Source of the DNA: Plantago elongata
Taxonomy: Eukaryota; Streptophyta; Magnoliopsida; Lamiales; Plantaginaceae
Assembly: GCA_036897095.1 (NCBI GenBank)
Contig: JAYMSP010002139.1
Coordinates: 1-26,037, forward strand
Direction of reading: 5' to 3'
Length of the DNA stretch: 26,037 bases
Positions 1 to 10,280 of this stretch are shown here, in pieces (position 1 is the first letter of the stretch; each line of letters begins with the position of its first letter). Position numbers and translations under genes: made by a program. The notes under the pieces were generated by a model. The model was not told the DNA's origin. It saw only the letters and a program-made list of their open reading frames with translations, and made no database searches.

Positions 1-868
1 TCTTAGCCGCCCCATCTTCCACGAAGCGAATCATGAGAACGGAATTTATCCATCCCGGTCATCATTCCTACCCTCTTAATATCCTCATACTTCTCTGCAA
101 CAAGACGGAACAATTTACAATACTTCTGATCCGTTCCAACAATAGCATTTTGACTAACTTTCATGTAGGCTGAGATGAGCCCCAAATCCTCACTCTCGTT
201 GTATGGGTTGTTCCATCCGGTTGTTGTGTTGGTTGCCGCTCCTTCGGTGGCTTTGACTTTCCCACGCCTTCGGATCGGTTGTTTATCCGGCTGCGTCTCC
301 TTCACGACCTCCTCTTTCGGTGTTTGTGAAAATATTGGTGTTTTGGAGGATAGAGATTGGTAATTTTGAGTGTAGGGATCTTGGAACAAAGGTCGAACGA
401 CACTCATTTGGGGACTCGGTTAGGGTGGGAAAATCGTGTTTTCGAAGTGAGTTTGCATGTACTAATGGTATTTTGGGGTTTGTTTTCTTTCAACCACTAA
501 AAATACTCCGCGTCCATCTCGCCAGAAAATTCGCTGGAAAATGAAAGTGGAAATTGTGTTTTGAGAGAAGAGAGTTTTTTAAGTTTAATTAAGAGAGAAA
601 GAGGAGTTGGAGATGGGATGAAGTAAAAAATATCAAGATTGGTTTCATTTTATAGATTTTGAAAAAACGTAGCCGTTGGTGATTTTTTTATTTTTTTATT
701 TTTGTATTTTTAGAGATATTACCGTTTTAAAACGGATATAATTCGAATTCGAAAAAAATTTAAAAGAAAATGACAGGTGGCAATAGCCGGTTGATTACTA
801 TCCACTCACGGCGTGGGACGCACGCTGCGGCATCGCACCACGAGACGACGCGTCAACGGTGGCTAATC
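1..868 (-). mobile_element. PIF/Harbinger transposon, 5' portion with ORF1, cut by window edge
   Basis: The terminal inverted repeat lies at the right end. Read inward on the minus strand from 868 it begins GATTAGCCACCGTTGACGCG, and it is flanked by a TTA target trinucleotide at 869-871, as expected for PIF/Harbinger. The same terminus and sub-terminal sequence recur in the elements at 19160-19625 and from 25781 onward. One shared piece is the block around 777-793, which resembles 19222-19239. About 460 bp of leader separates the terminus from the Myb-like ORF1 at 407. The rest of the element, including any transposase, is outside the window. Family assignment rests on the TTA target, the shared ends and ORF1. 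Confidence 0.8.
3..407 (-). pseudogene. Harbinger ORF1-like Myb/trihelix protein, prematurely ended
   Basis: The open frame encodes 134 residues. A basic, low-complexity N-terminal part (basic patch RRRGK near residue 46) precedes a Myb/SANT-like domain at about 64-132. That domain shows the spaced pattern W65, acidic E72/D73, LISAYMKVS (76-84), the G90/Q93 pair, FRLVAEKY (99-106) and a final SLRGRW. This is the domain often mislabelled 'glutathione S-transferase T3-like' in plant genomes; it belongs to the DNA-binding ORF1 protein of PIF/Harbinger elements, which acts with the transposase. A stop follows two glycines after the final W of the domain, where family members normally continue with the last helix and a long C-terminal region. 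The copy is therefore probably inactive unless an intron intervenes. It lies inside the transposon whose terminus is at 868. Confidence 0.7.
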
Positions 869-938
869 TTACATGAGCGAAAAGAACATGTATCAACCAC
901 TCTAATTGTAATTAAGATATTGTTCTGAAAAAACTCAC

Positions 939-1085
939 ATGGTGCTGGATCCTTGCTAATTTTTTATTGATAAACTCATAAGTCATTACTGTTGGTGAGG
1001 TATCGTAAATTAACGTCTTACGCAGATTCATTGCACATTTATCAGTAATCTGTAAACCTTGTTTTGAAGCAAATAGCTTTACATG
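939..1085 (-). pseudogene. Orphan exon-like segment, unassigned
   Basis: On the minus strand 49 codons are open and in phase with both ends. An AG (…GCAAAG) precedes position 1085 and a strong GTGAGT donor follows position 939. The length of 147 nt is an exact multiple of three, so both boundaries are phase 0. The peptide begins HVKLFASKQG and ends KKLARIQHH. It looks like ordinary globular, helix-prone coding sequence, but I do not recognise the family. I found no matching upstream exon between 1100 and 2000 on this strand, and the Harbinger terminus begins about 70 bp downstream. It may be a stranded exon of a decayed gene or one captured from elsewhere. Chance open reading is possible. Confidence 0.35.
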
Positions 1086-1099
1086 CTTTGCAATAGCCA

Positions 1100-2240
1100 A
1101 TCAACATGAAAGAATTTAACAAAAGGGAAGAGTCAAAAGTTAAAGAAACTAGCCAGGTCATCATGATTGATGTTCAGCTTAGCTTTGGGTCTTTGGCAAT
1201 TGGCATCATCTCAACTGGGATAAACTAGTCAATTCTCATACCCACTTTTAACAATTTTACCTTCCCACTTCCAAATAAATCAAACATTAAGGATAAACTC
1301 ATCAATTCATTAGCTTGCATACACAATAACATAATTTTCAAATTTCATTGCCACCTGCAAAAATACAAAATAAAAATGAAAAGGTAGGTCCCAAAAATTG
1401 TTCAGTAGATAACAGAGCATTTTTGGGTTAAAAGAATAAAATCCAAAGCCTTTACGAAATGGAGCTGTATAAACAAAAATGCTCTAAGCCATATTAACAC
1501 CTCTAATTATGTAGGTGAAAAGAGCTCTGAAATTTCTGTTTTTACATCTTCATGCAAGCTGTAAAAATGCTCCACTCACTATTGAAATGTGAATATTAAC
1601 ACGAATCTCTCCTACAGTAAAATCACTAAAAAATTAATCATATAAATACATTATGTTGTATTTATTGATATAACTTCCTTGAATTTGTATTCTTTATAAT
1701 TACGGAGTATTTGTGATCGATATTTTAACGTGTGTGTTATCTTATATTGAAGTACATTAAATTTTTTTTACTATATTCCTCTTGTTTTATCACTATCTTT
1801 ATCTACTCGACGCGATACCTTTACAACAATTCACCTTTTTTTATTAATTTAGTTTATTCCATAGATGACACCGTACTCACAAAGTTTCAGACAAGTTCAA
1901 CTTTAAGTGAATTGAGAATATTACTTGACATACAAATTATAAAGCTAAAACAATATAAGTTTCTGGTACTCACATAAGTGAATAGTTGTACAAAATGCAT
2001 GATCAACATATCAACTGCAGAGCTTTACTCTGAAAATTTTCAACTCATGAAACAGTGGTAAAAGTCCAAAAGATGTCAAAAGAAAAAGAAAAACAGTAAA
2101 AATAAATATGGACCAGTGAGGAAACTTGGCGGTGGTATTTGTAGTGTTCCCTGAAAGCCAAAAGCTCTGACTTCGATTCGCATATTCACTCTCCTTACCC
2201 ACTGCCTTGCTCATTCCTTTTCCCCCAAATTCCACTCTTT
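1100..2240. other. Intergenic region upstream of the PYL gene
   Basis: AT-rich sequence with no convincing gene. The short frames here have no family resemblance. The last 60-100 bp (about 2225-2305) are pyrimidine-rich (CTTTCTCCTTCATC-type sequence), typical of a plant 5' leader, so the PYL transcript probably starts around 2150-2230. I saw no clear TATA box at a convincing distance. Confidence 0.5.
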
Positions 2241-2305
2241 ACTCTTTCTCCTTCATCTTCATCATCTTCTCTTCTCCCAAATCCAATTGAACCTCGATAA
2301 CCTCA

Positions 2306-3685
2306 ATGGTCAGCATAATCAACGATCGCCGTGAGCCGGGCGGTGACCGAACCGCCGAGGAGGAAGCCTTCATCAGAAGATACCACAAGCACGAAGTCAG
2401 GGACAACCAGTGCTCCTCCTCTCTCGTCAAGCACATCAAAGCTCCTCTTCCTCTCGTCAGTACTACTACTACCTTTCTCTTGTTCCTTTTCATTTTCAGA
2501 TCTGTTCTCAATCGGATGCCTTCTTGAGTTTCTTTAGCTAGATTTCGTTGTTGATTTCTCGAATTGGTGTCTCAGGTTTGGTCTCTGGTCAGGAGATTTG
2601 ATCAGCCGCAAAGGTACAAGCCGTTTGTCAGCAGGTGTATAGTGCAGGGAGATTTGCGGATCGGTACGGTCAGAGAGGTGAATGTCAAGTCAGGCCTACC
2701 GGCGACCACTAGTAAGGAGAGGTTGGAGCTGTTAGATGATGATGAGCACATTTTCAGTATGCGGATTGTTGGTGGTGATCATCGCCTTAAGGTATGGACT
2801 GGTCTTGAATCGTGATCGTGTCTCGAGGTTGAGATTCTTTGTTTTTTGTTCTGTGAATTAGGGATTGTGTGTTTTAAGCCGTGTTTCAGCTACATTTTTC
2901 TCAAACTAGTATGACTTACAAGCAATGAATGCAGCACTTTGATTCTTCTTGGATAAAGATTTCGCTAAATATAGCTCGGTTGATACAGAAACAGGATAAT
3001 CACCGGGAGAATAAATACAAGTGTCCTTGAGAGTTGAGGCTGTTGGATTTGATTCGGTAGGGGGGTGTAGATGTGAGTTATGTGCTATTAGTTATGTCAA
3101 ATTAGATCATTTAGGTCAGCATGTGTAACATCATGTGGTTCTGGTCTTTGGCTCTGTCTACGACTCTACGTGTTGCAACGATGTGACTTGCGTTCATGTA
3201 CATTACACTGTCTAATGTCCAATATAAACGATGTTAAGCTTCCGACATAGTATGAAGAAATGCAATGGTGTTTTCAAAGTGAGAGCTTCATTATCATTCT
3301 TCACTGTAGTTTTTGCTTGTTGTATAGAAACGGATGATGCATTTCAAGAAGGATCAATTGCTTAACTGGGAGTGACCAAGTCATTTTGAATTTGATTTTG
3401 TTGATTCTATTTCTAGGAGTGATTTTTGGCTATAAAACACTCTTCTAATTGTTTTTCTGGTTGCAGAACTACTCATCAATAGTCACAGTTCATCCAGAGG
3501 TGATAGATGGAAGACCGGGAACTGTGGTCATAGAATCATTCGTGGTAGACGTTCCAGAAGGCAACACACAAGATGAGACTTGTTATTTCGTGGAGGCCTT
3601 GATCAAATGCAACCTCAAATCTCTTGCCGATGTTTCAGAACGTCTAGCCGTGCAGGGCCGAACTGAGCCAATTGACGGAGTTTGA
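2306..3685 (+). CDS. PYL8: Abscisic acid receptor, PYL8/PYL9 type (PYR/PYL/RCAR family)
   Basis: Soluble START/Bet v 1-fold ABA receptor that inhibits clade A PP2C phosphatases when ABA is bound, releasing SnRK2 kinases. Exons are 2306-2455, 2576-2791 and 3467-3685. Both introns are phase 0 (donors GTCAGT and GTATGG, both acceptors AG), at the positions familiar in PYL7-10 genes. The product has 194 residues, normal for the family. Visible landmarks are RRFDQPQRYKPFVSRC (56-71, pocket lysine K65), the gate SGLPA (89-93), E98, the latch HRL (119-121) next to NYSS (123-126), E145, the ESFVVDVPEGNT block (145-156), and C-terminal helix CNLKSLADVSERLA (170-183) with N171. The N-terminus (RRYHKHEVRDNQCSSSLVKH) is closest by memory to Arabidopsis PYL8, then PYL9, the largely monomeric subfamily. 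The ATG at 2306 follows a CT-rich leader. All key residues are intact. PYL8 versus PYL9 orthology is not settled here. Confidence 0.95.
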
Positions 3686-4300
3686 GTTGGTTATGCAGTT
3701 GCACAGTATCAATCAGCTTTTGGTAAATGCTTGTGAAACTTTTTTACTTTAAACTAGAAGTGTGTCGAAAGACTGGCATCTTGTGATCTCCATGGCAGCC
3801 TCCCCGCTAGCTGCATCTCTGCTCATCGCTACAGTTTTAGGACAATGTGGGTCTGTTGTCGTTTATCCCGACTCGTCTCTATGTTTGCCCGCTGTTCTGG
3901 AATGAAGACCATCTATGTTTTTGTTGAGTGTTGGGAATTGTTTGTAAATATATTAGGGTAGAGCATAATTCGACCGTAATGTGTATGGAGATGATGTTTC
4001 TTTTCTTGTTGGAGACTACCGTGAAATTGCTATTTGCTGTTTAAAGAAAACTAGTGATCCATGTATTTCTTTTAGACACATCGATAATATGCTCAAAAGA
4101 TGCATCCGATTTTGTATGTGCATCTTAATTTCCCGCTTCAGTTCTAGAGGAGAAGTGCAGTGGCCTCTACTCCATGCGCTGGGAATAAAGCGACCACCAC
4201 TCCAGAGTCTTCATTCAAATGATATTCTTGACAGCTGATACCTACGTTGTGACATGTTAACGACTGGTCATATGACTCATATCTTGTAAAGCAGGGGTGG
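3686..4300 (+). other. Probable PYL 3' UTR and downstream flank
   Basis: No second gene is visible. Sequence just after the stop is of moderate GC and resembles a plant 3' UTR. T-rich and AATATATTAG-type sequence around 3945-3960 could mark polyadenylation. The open frame at 3981-4238 has no recognisable protein character. Confidence 0.35.
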
Positions 4301-6430
4301 ACCAAGGAATGAGTGTTTAAATATAACCTCTAGCATTAGACTAGCGTGATAAAAATGCCATGGAAGTGCTAATTTTTCATCTCACTGGTAAGGTTTTCAT
4401 GATGTTCATTAAAATCAAAAATTCAAATTGAACATACATTAGGTAAAGATAAATTAATTATTATCCATGTTTACTATATATTTAAGGAAACAAACTAGTG
4501 TAGCACTTTGGTCTAAATGTCAATTTTAAGATATTCTCGATCTTTTACCAATGAAAATTTTAACGACTTGTCATCTTGTGGGTTGAGATATTTGATCAAC
4601 TTCGTTACAAATGATTAGGCTGGACCATGCATCAGTCAATTTAATTTTGAACTCATTTGCAATGCTTCGGGTATGTTAGATTATATATCAAAACTTGTGA
4701 AGAAATCTATAGAAATATGAAATTTGATTAAATTAACTTGTTGAAATTCAAGACTCTTTTAGAACCACTTGTTGAATGCAGCCAGAGAGAATTCTTTTGG
4801 TTTGGAAAAATGGGAATCTTATCAACAAGTTCGGTGATAAGAACATGAACTTTAATTTTCGCGGACTCCAACACCTACTAGTTGCGGTTTTATACAACCA
4901 CAATTTAGTTCTTTGTTTTATGCACATAAACTCACCTTGTCTTTTTTCTTCTTTTTAGCAAAGCAAGAAAATATCTGCCCATGATAAAAGGAGCAATACA
5001 AGAAGCATCATATGGGCTGTGATTGATTCTAGAATCAACACGATGCTTTAATTCTACATGTGCATTTTATTATTTGAGGCTTGTCTTAGTTCTTTTAGAA
5101 AGGCATTTGAAATTGATAATGAGAAGCTCCCATTGGATGATATAAAAAGTAATGCGCAACTCAAGGCTTTAAAGAAATGGATATTGAAGTACTAAATTGG
5201 TAGCCAATGGGAATCGTTAGCTTGGTTTTGTTGGTATTCTTATCCAGATTACCCTTTACGGTATTTTCTACTCCTTTTTGCTTCTTGTCTACGGTAGGAG
5301 TAGCTTAGCTACCAGCAGAGACCGGCTACTATAATTACTTTTCTCGTATATGTAGTACTGTTAGGATCCTTGGTACACCTGTTCCATTCATTCACTGTTA
5401 CAAGAAACCTTGATGCACCCATCAATAAATCGCAATACCGCACTAAATCTCCAATCATTGCTGTGTGTATTGGACTATACAATCTCCAACTTCGTTGCTT
5501 CATCCAGTGTCGCTAGTTTTTTTGCGCTAGTATAACGATAACTATCATTTTTCAATGGACACAACTATAAAAATCTCAAGCTTCACTCCAAATCTAAAAT
5601 TTTATAGGAAAAGATTTGGAAGTATTTTATTAATCTTGCTTTATTACCGGGTCAGTCATAATAAATGTGGATGACCCAACATTATGCAACGGATACAGAA
5701 CAAAAGATTATATAAAATTAATAATGCTAATTACTCGTAATATGTTGTAATATTTATTAGAGAACAGCTCCTTAGTTTATTCAGATAAAGATAAGATAAG
5801 ATTTCTCCGTACATAAATATACGGATAAACATTATATATTTAAATATGAATATATATTATGATACCGTTATACTGAACACATTACGTTGTAAGGATTCCC
5901 ATTTGATAGTCAATTGAAGTCGATTGTCAAAGTTGAACTTTAATTTAATTCAAGTTGAGGTTAAAAAAAATTTTGTTTCATATTAAATTGTGATATTGAT
6001 GTATTTTTCATATCATAATAGTATTTGAGTTTGAAATTCTTAGTTGAAGCTGATTAGTACTACTTTAATTCGAGTATATTAGAGTACATAAATAAATTTG
6101 TTGTTCATAAAACTGAATTGAAGTTGATAAAACTCACATCGAATTTACAAATTATATAAACTCAACGAGATGAAATTTCATCAGGATTTTCTACCGATTC
6201 TATAAAAATTAATTATGTCTACGACAAGCTATTTTTTTCCACCCAAAGACTTTCAGGATGAGTTGCGGTTTTCCAAACTTTTCCAATGATATGTAGACGA
6301 ATTCTATTGCTTCAGGAGAAAATGGTGTATTAAGTAGATCACCCAACTCCGAACGGAGTAGAAAGTCAATACTTTATATTAAAGTCTTAGAAAATGTAAA
6401 ATTTTATTAAAAGATAGGAAAATCAATTCT
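4301..6430. other. Gene-poor AT-rich block with exon-like relics
   Basis: Mostly AT-rich intergenic DNA. Two pieces look like former coding sequence: 5100-5195 on the plus strand (listed separately) and a minus-strand 64-codon frame at 5309-5503 with a non-random composition but no recognised family. A plus-strand segment just after an AG at about 4960, reading SKKISAHDKRSN, may belong to the same relic. From about 5520 to 6430 I see only AT-rich sequence and short palindromes. Confidence 0.4.
5100..5195 (+). pseudogene. Terminal-exon-like fragment, unassigned
   Basis: After a T-rich acceptor (TTCTTTTAG, ending at 5098) 31 codons run to a TAA. They read KAFEIDNEKLPLDD… and end KALKKWILKY. 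Charge distribution and composition are those of real protein rather than translated AT-rich DNA. No complete upstream exon set joins it and I do not recognise the family. Best read as the last exon of a decayed or partly captured gene. Confidence 0.25.
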
Positions 6431-6439
6431 TTTTGGGTT

Positions 6440-6725
6440 TTTGCAGTTTTAAAGTGTTAGCGGTCTGGCAGGTCGAATTTCTTAAAAACGCGTTGACACA
6501 CATTTTTCATTATGTTTTTAATAGATTATGTTATGATTTTAAGTTGTTAGTATTAAAAGTTTTAGTTATAGTTTTAATGTATTTCATTAATGTTTTAAGA
6601 GATGATGTAATGGTTTTAATGTATCATTTAAGTTATAAGTTAACCTTTTTTATTATTTTTCAAGAGATGTGTGATAGTTTTAAGGAGCTACATGATAATT
6701 TTAAAATAATTCATTATAATTCTAA
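6440..6725. repeat. TTTTAA-rich segment, inverted relative to the 7181-7840 array
   Basis: The plus strand repeats the phrase GTTTTAATGTAT with variants (ATAGTTTTAA, TGTTTTAAGAGATG). On the reverse strand this reads as TTAAAACTATAAC-type phrases, the vocabulary of the tandem units at 7181-7840. The similarity is diffuse but recurrent. The open frame across it is a by-product of T-rich composition. Confidence 0.4.
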
Positions 6726-7001
6726 GTAATATTTTTATTTATTAAATAACTATTAAACAAGTCTAAAAAATTTAGATTGTGATTAAAACATCAAATGAAC
6801 AAGATTAAAATAAACTATTTGAGATACATGTTATTATAGTAAAACACTCAACCATCCAAATGTTTTAAGACATATATTCACGTAGAAAAATTTACAAAAC
6901 AACATTCATGGTGTTTTTTTATACAAATGAAAACTGAGTTGTTAATATTCTCTCCAATTAAATTTGTCAGTGAACTCCGTCTTCCTTCCTTTGTATTGCC
7001 T

Positions 7002-7072
7002 CACTACTACAATGACACATTTAATAGGTGTATCATCAACTCGATTTGATCGTCATCACCTATTTAAAACAT
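7002..7072 (+). repeat. Possible CACTA-type transposon end with hairpin
   Basis: Begins CACTACTACAATGACAC, close to the CACTACAAG start of plant CACTA (En/Spm) ends. An imperfect hairpin follows, whose arms are TTTAATAGGTG (about 7020) and CACCTATTTAAA (about 7060). Sub-terminal hairpins of this type are common in CACTA elements. I could not find the opposite end, so this is only suggestive. Confidence 0.25.
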
Positions 7073-7180
7073 TAACTAACCGGATTACAATCATAACAAC
7101 TCACATTAAAAGTATCACATTGATGTAAAACAAAAAAAGAAACAAGCAAAATAAGCAAAATAAGCGAGAAACTGCAAAAT

Positions 7181-7840
7181 TGATACTTAAAGTTTAAAAC
7201 CATATCATTGGCCTCTACAGAACTATGAATACCCATAAAAATTATACCCGAGTTAAAATATACAATACAAACTAAAAAAGTAGCGTTGATTCTTAAAATA
7301 GTAGTAATACCTTGTAAAACTATAATAAAACATTTATAAATAATTAAATTATAAATATTTCATCAAAAGTTAAAAAATTAATATTTATGCTTAAAACTAA
7401 AACAAACGGGCTAAAAGCAGTCATAAATATTCTACGCAAGCTAAAATTATTAACGTTGATGTTTAAAACAATAACATTGGCATCTAAAAACTATAAGACT
7501 TCATATTAAAACTATAATAAAGCCTATTAAAACTGTAAGAAAGCAGTATAGACTAAAAGCAATAATATTGATACTTTAACTTTAATACATTGCCTCTTAA
7601 GACTATAAAATTGCATTTTAAAACTATAACAGAACGTCAAAATCAAATCATAAATATTTCATTATAAATTAAAAATACTAACGTTACTGTTTAAAACTAC
7701 AATGATAGGTATTAAAACTATAACGTATCCGCTAAAGCAATATCATGAAGAAACACTCAACAAAAGTTAACAATATAACGACGATGCTTAAAACTATTAC
7801 ACTAACTATTAAAATCATATTAATCCTTCTCAAAATTATA
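7181..7840. repeat. Highly diverged tandem array, ~100-115-bp units
   Basis: About seven units begin near 7181, 7284, 7382, 7452, 7566, 7681 and 7778. Each opens with a version of ACGTTGATGCTTAAAACTAT, often followed by ACATTGGCATCTAAAACTAT and ATTAAAACTATAATAAA. Spacing is 70-115 bp and identity between units is low by eye, indicating an old array. Open frames on both strands near 7732-7927 arise from this composition and are not genes. Confidence 0.55.
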
Positions 7841-8364
7841 ACACCAAATCGGCATACACATACAATTACCACTTGCAACTTGCATATCAAAAACATTCGA
7901 TTCTTATCCTTCTTTCTCATTTGGTAAAAGTTAATTTGAGTCCGAAAAGAGCGTACTAGTCAGAACTATTACCACTTACAATCTACATAGCAAAACATTT
8001 GAACTACTACAATCTATTTACTCACGAAAAGTTAGAATCCAAAAATATCAAATGAAAACCATATCTCAGGACCAAGTAACAACATACACACCTCCATTCA
8101 TAACAAATCTAACAATAGCACTAGTAGTTATTGGGTTGCATGCCTCAAAGTGACAAAGTGTATTACATTTTGCATAAATCTAAGTAAACAAGCTGGAGCA
8201 GGAAATATAATTTGAATACAGTATACACCTATTTAGAGAGGCTGGGATACGTAGACAAGTTATAACATATCAGATACATATTAATCGACCTCATTACCAT
8301 AACGCACCAGAACAAAGCTGAGTCATTTAAATCAGGTTCGAGCTACGAATGAAAAAACACCTAC

Positions 8365-8620
8365 CGATTTGGAGATATGGTCCGTCTCGCACCAGCATAG
8401 TTTATTGTAATCGGCGACGGTGAGGAGTCTACAGCGGTGGTCGTGAATGATCACCTCAACATAACCACCGTGGATTTGTTTATCCGCCTCAACATAACCG
8501 CCGTGGATTTGTTTATCGTCGTTACAGATGCGCTAGTGAATTGGAGACGAGGGTTTTAACGATTGCTTTGGTTTTGGGTATTTTTCCTGATATTAGGTTG
8601 TTTTGTTACTATATATAGCT
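8365..8620 (-). promoter_or_regulatory. Possible promoter and first leader exon, minus strand
   Basis: On the minus strand a TATA-like palindrome CTATATATAG (8611-8620) precedes a C/A-rich, comparatively GC-rich leader-like stretch containing AAAACCCTCGTCTCC. The stretch ends at a possible donor GTAGGT just below 8365. No substantial downstream coding sequence is visible on this strand. It could be the remains of a gene or transposon promoter. Confidence 0.25.
8454..8519. repeat. 33-bp tandem duplication (2 copies)
   Basis: Copies at 8454-8486 and 8487-8519, each starting CCTCAACATAACC and containing CCGTGGATTTGTTTATC, with only a few differences. It lies in the leader-like stretch described above and suggests a fairly recent local duplication. 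Confidence 0.8.
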
Positions 8621-8699
8621 AGCCGGTCTGGTTCATTTAGGTACCGGTATGGCAAAAAATCGCGCATTTGGTCTATTTGGCTGGTTTTTACATTAAACT

Positions 8700-10085
8700 A
8701 AAGTTTTCTAATTTGTAGAAATGTATTCCCTTTTACTATACCAACTTATACTTTATTCCAAATTCAAGTTTTCATATTTTATTTTACAACGTCTTAATTT
8801 AAACTTCATATTCTTTAAACAAAAAATCTATCTCTTATTTGATTTACTATCTCTTCAATGTTATTCACTATCATCATAATTTGTTCTTACTATTCATCCT
8901 ACTCTATGCATTCTTCACTTAAAATTTATATTTGAGAACGCGAAAAGTTCAATCCCCGGCGAGGGAGTAAACTTTTCATTAGTACAACTTACAAGTCACA
9001 TTGTCATGGGCCTCACTGCTCTAATCAATCATGTAATCTTATATGGGCTTCTCCGTATTTGGGTCTAAGGTCTAGCGTCAGCCCAGATAAAGAGCCCAGA
9101 TGTGGAGGCAGCCGTGAGCTGGCAACAGAACACGTGAATAGTTGCTCACAAGTTTTTCGATTCCTCGTTTTCGACTCACATGGTTTCATCATAGTTTCCA
9201 CCGTCGATCAAGGTGTCACCCTGAATATTATTATTAGTTAATGTGTCCTCACTGATACGTGTTCATCGCTTTTTATCGCACTCTACTATCGCCTTAATCG
9301 CTATTTGTTGTCTATATTTAATTTTTTCCATTTATTTTTTAAAAAATAAATAATTAAACACATATTGTATAATTTGCAAGAGGATTATAATCTTAAAAAT
9401 TATAATTAATTACAAATATTCACATTATTCATAATTAAGGATGACAATTAACAAGAAAGAGGACAACATTTACATGAATCCTAAATTAAAATTCCACAAT
9501 TCCTCAATATTCACATAACCCTAAATTTAATTTCTCCAATTGTTTTTATTAATTTTTTTATTGAATTTAATTTTTTGTTTAATCTCCTAACTTTGGAGAT
9601 TTTTAATTTAATTTTAATTATTGATTTTAAATTTTTTATTTAAAGATTTAATTTTTTAATAAGTTATTGAATATACGAAAAACATTTTTATAATATTTAA
9701 ATTTTATATTTAAATATAAGCGATGTAAGTGGTTAGAGCAACACGTAACGCAATATCTTGTGCTACACGAGCTACACTTCATGGCAACACTTAGTGCGAA
9801 AAGTAGGAGATTATTCGATCTATACCGTTGACGCTTTAATCCAATAAATTAAAATGGATGATTAATGTTAGTCAAAGCGACACCTTAACTGACGATAGAA
9901 GTTCCTAGTTTTATTAAAAGAATAATGCAACACAGTTAAATCGAGCTTAATCTCGAGATATAACGAAAAAAAACCTTAACTGAAGATATTCATATGGCCA
10001 GAATATGTAATATGAACGATGTGTACGTAACAGAATACATCAAGTTTCATAAGGAACAACCTCCCAACAAAGCTTAAATGAAGCA
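8700..10085. other. Intergenic AT-rich block
   Basis: No gene supported. A tRNA-promoter-like phrase (GTTCAATCCCCG, about 8949-8960) may be a SINE trace. The 9226-9310 stretch (TTAATGTGTCCTCACTG followed by several ATCGC repeats) looks like a MITE terminus, but I could not find its partner. From 9310 to 9720 the sequence is very AT-rich. Confidence 0.35.
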
Positions 10086-10280
10086 ACTAACAAGACGAAG
10101 TTGAAGTTTAACGAGTGGAAACGGGTTCTTTCTCGGTCCGGGCATAACATACTAATAAGATGAAGTTGAAGTTTAACGAGTGAAAATGGGCTCTTTCTAG
10201 GTTCGGGCATAACATACTAACAAGACGAAGTTGAAGTTTAACGAGCGAAAATGGGCTCTTTCTGGGTCCGCACATAACAT
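10086..10280. repeat. Three tandem 65-bp repeats
   Basis: Units start at 10086, 10151 and 10216, each opening ACTAACAAGACGAAGTTGAA or a close variant and ending CATAACAT. They differ at only a few positions per pair, so the amplification is fairly recent. The minus-strand frame 10108-10386 reads through this array and is not a gene. Confidence 0.9.

Noticed and set aside
2239-2511. Minus-strand frame opposite PYL exon 1
   Set aside because: Shadow of the PYL leader and exon 1.
7732-7927. Complementary open frames of about 60 codons
   Set aside because: Both arise from low-complexity AAAACTATAA-type sequence of the old array.
9226-9790. Possible MITE with TTAATGTGTCC start
   Set aside because: I could not find a matching inverted end or target duplication.
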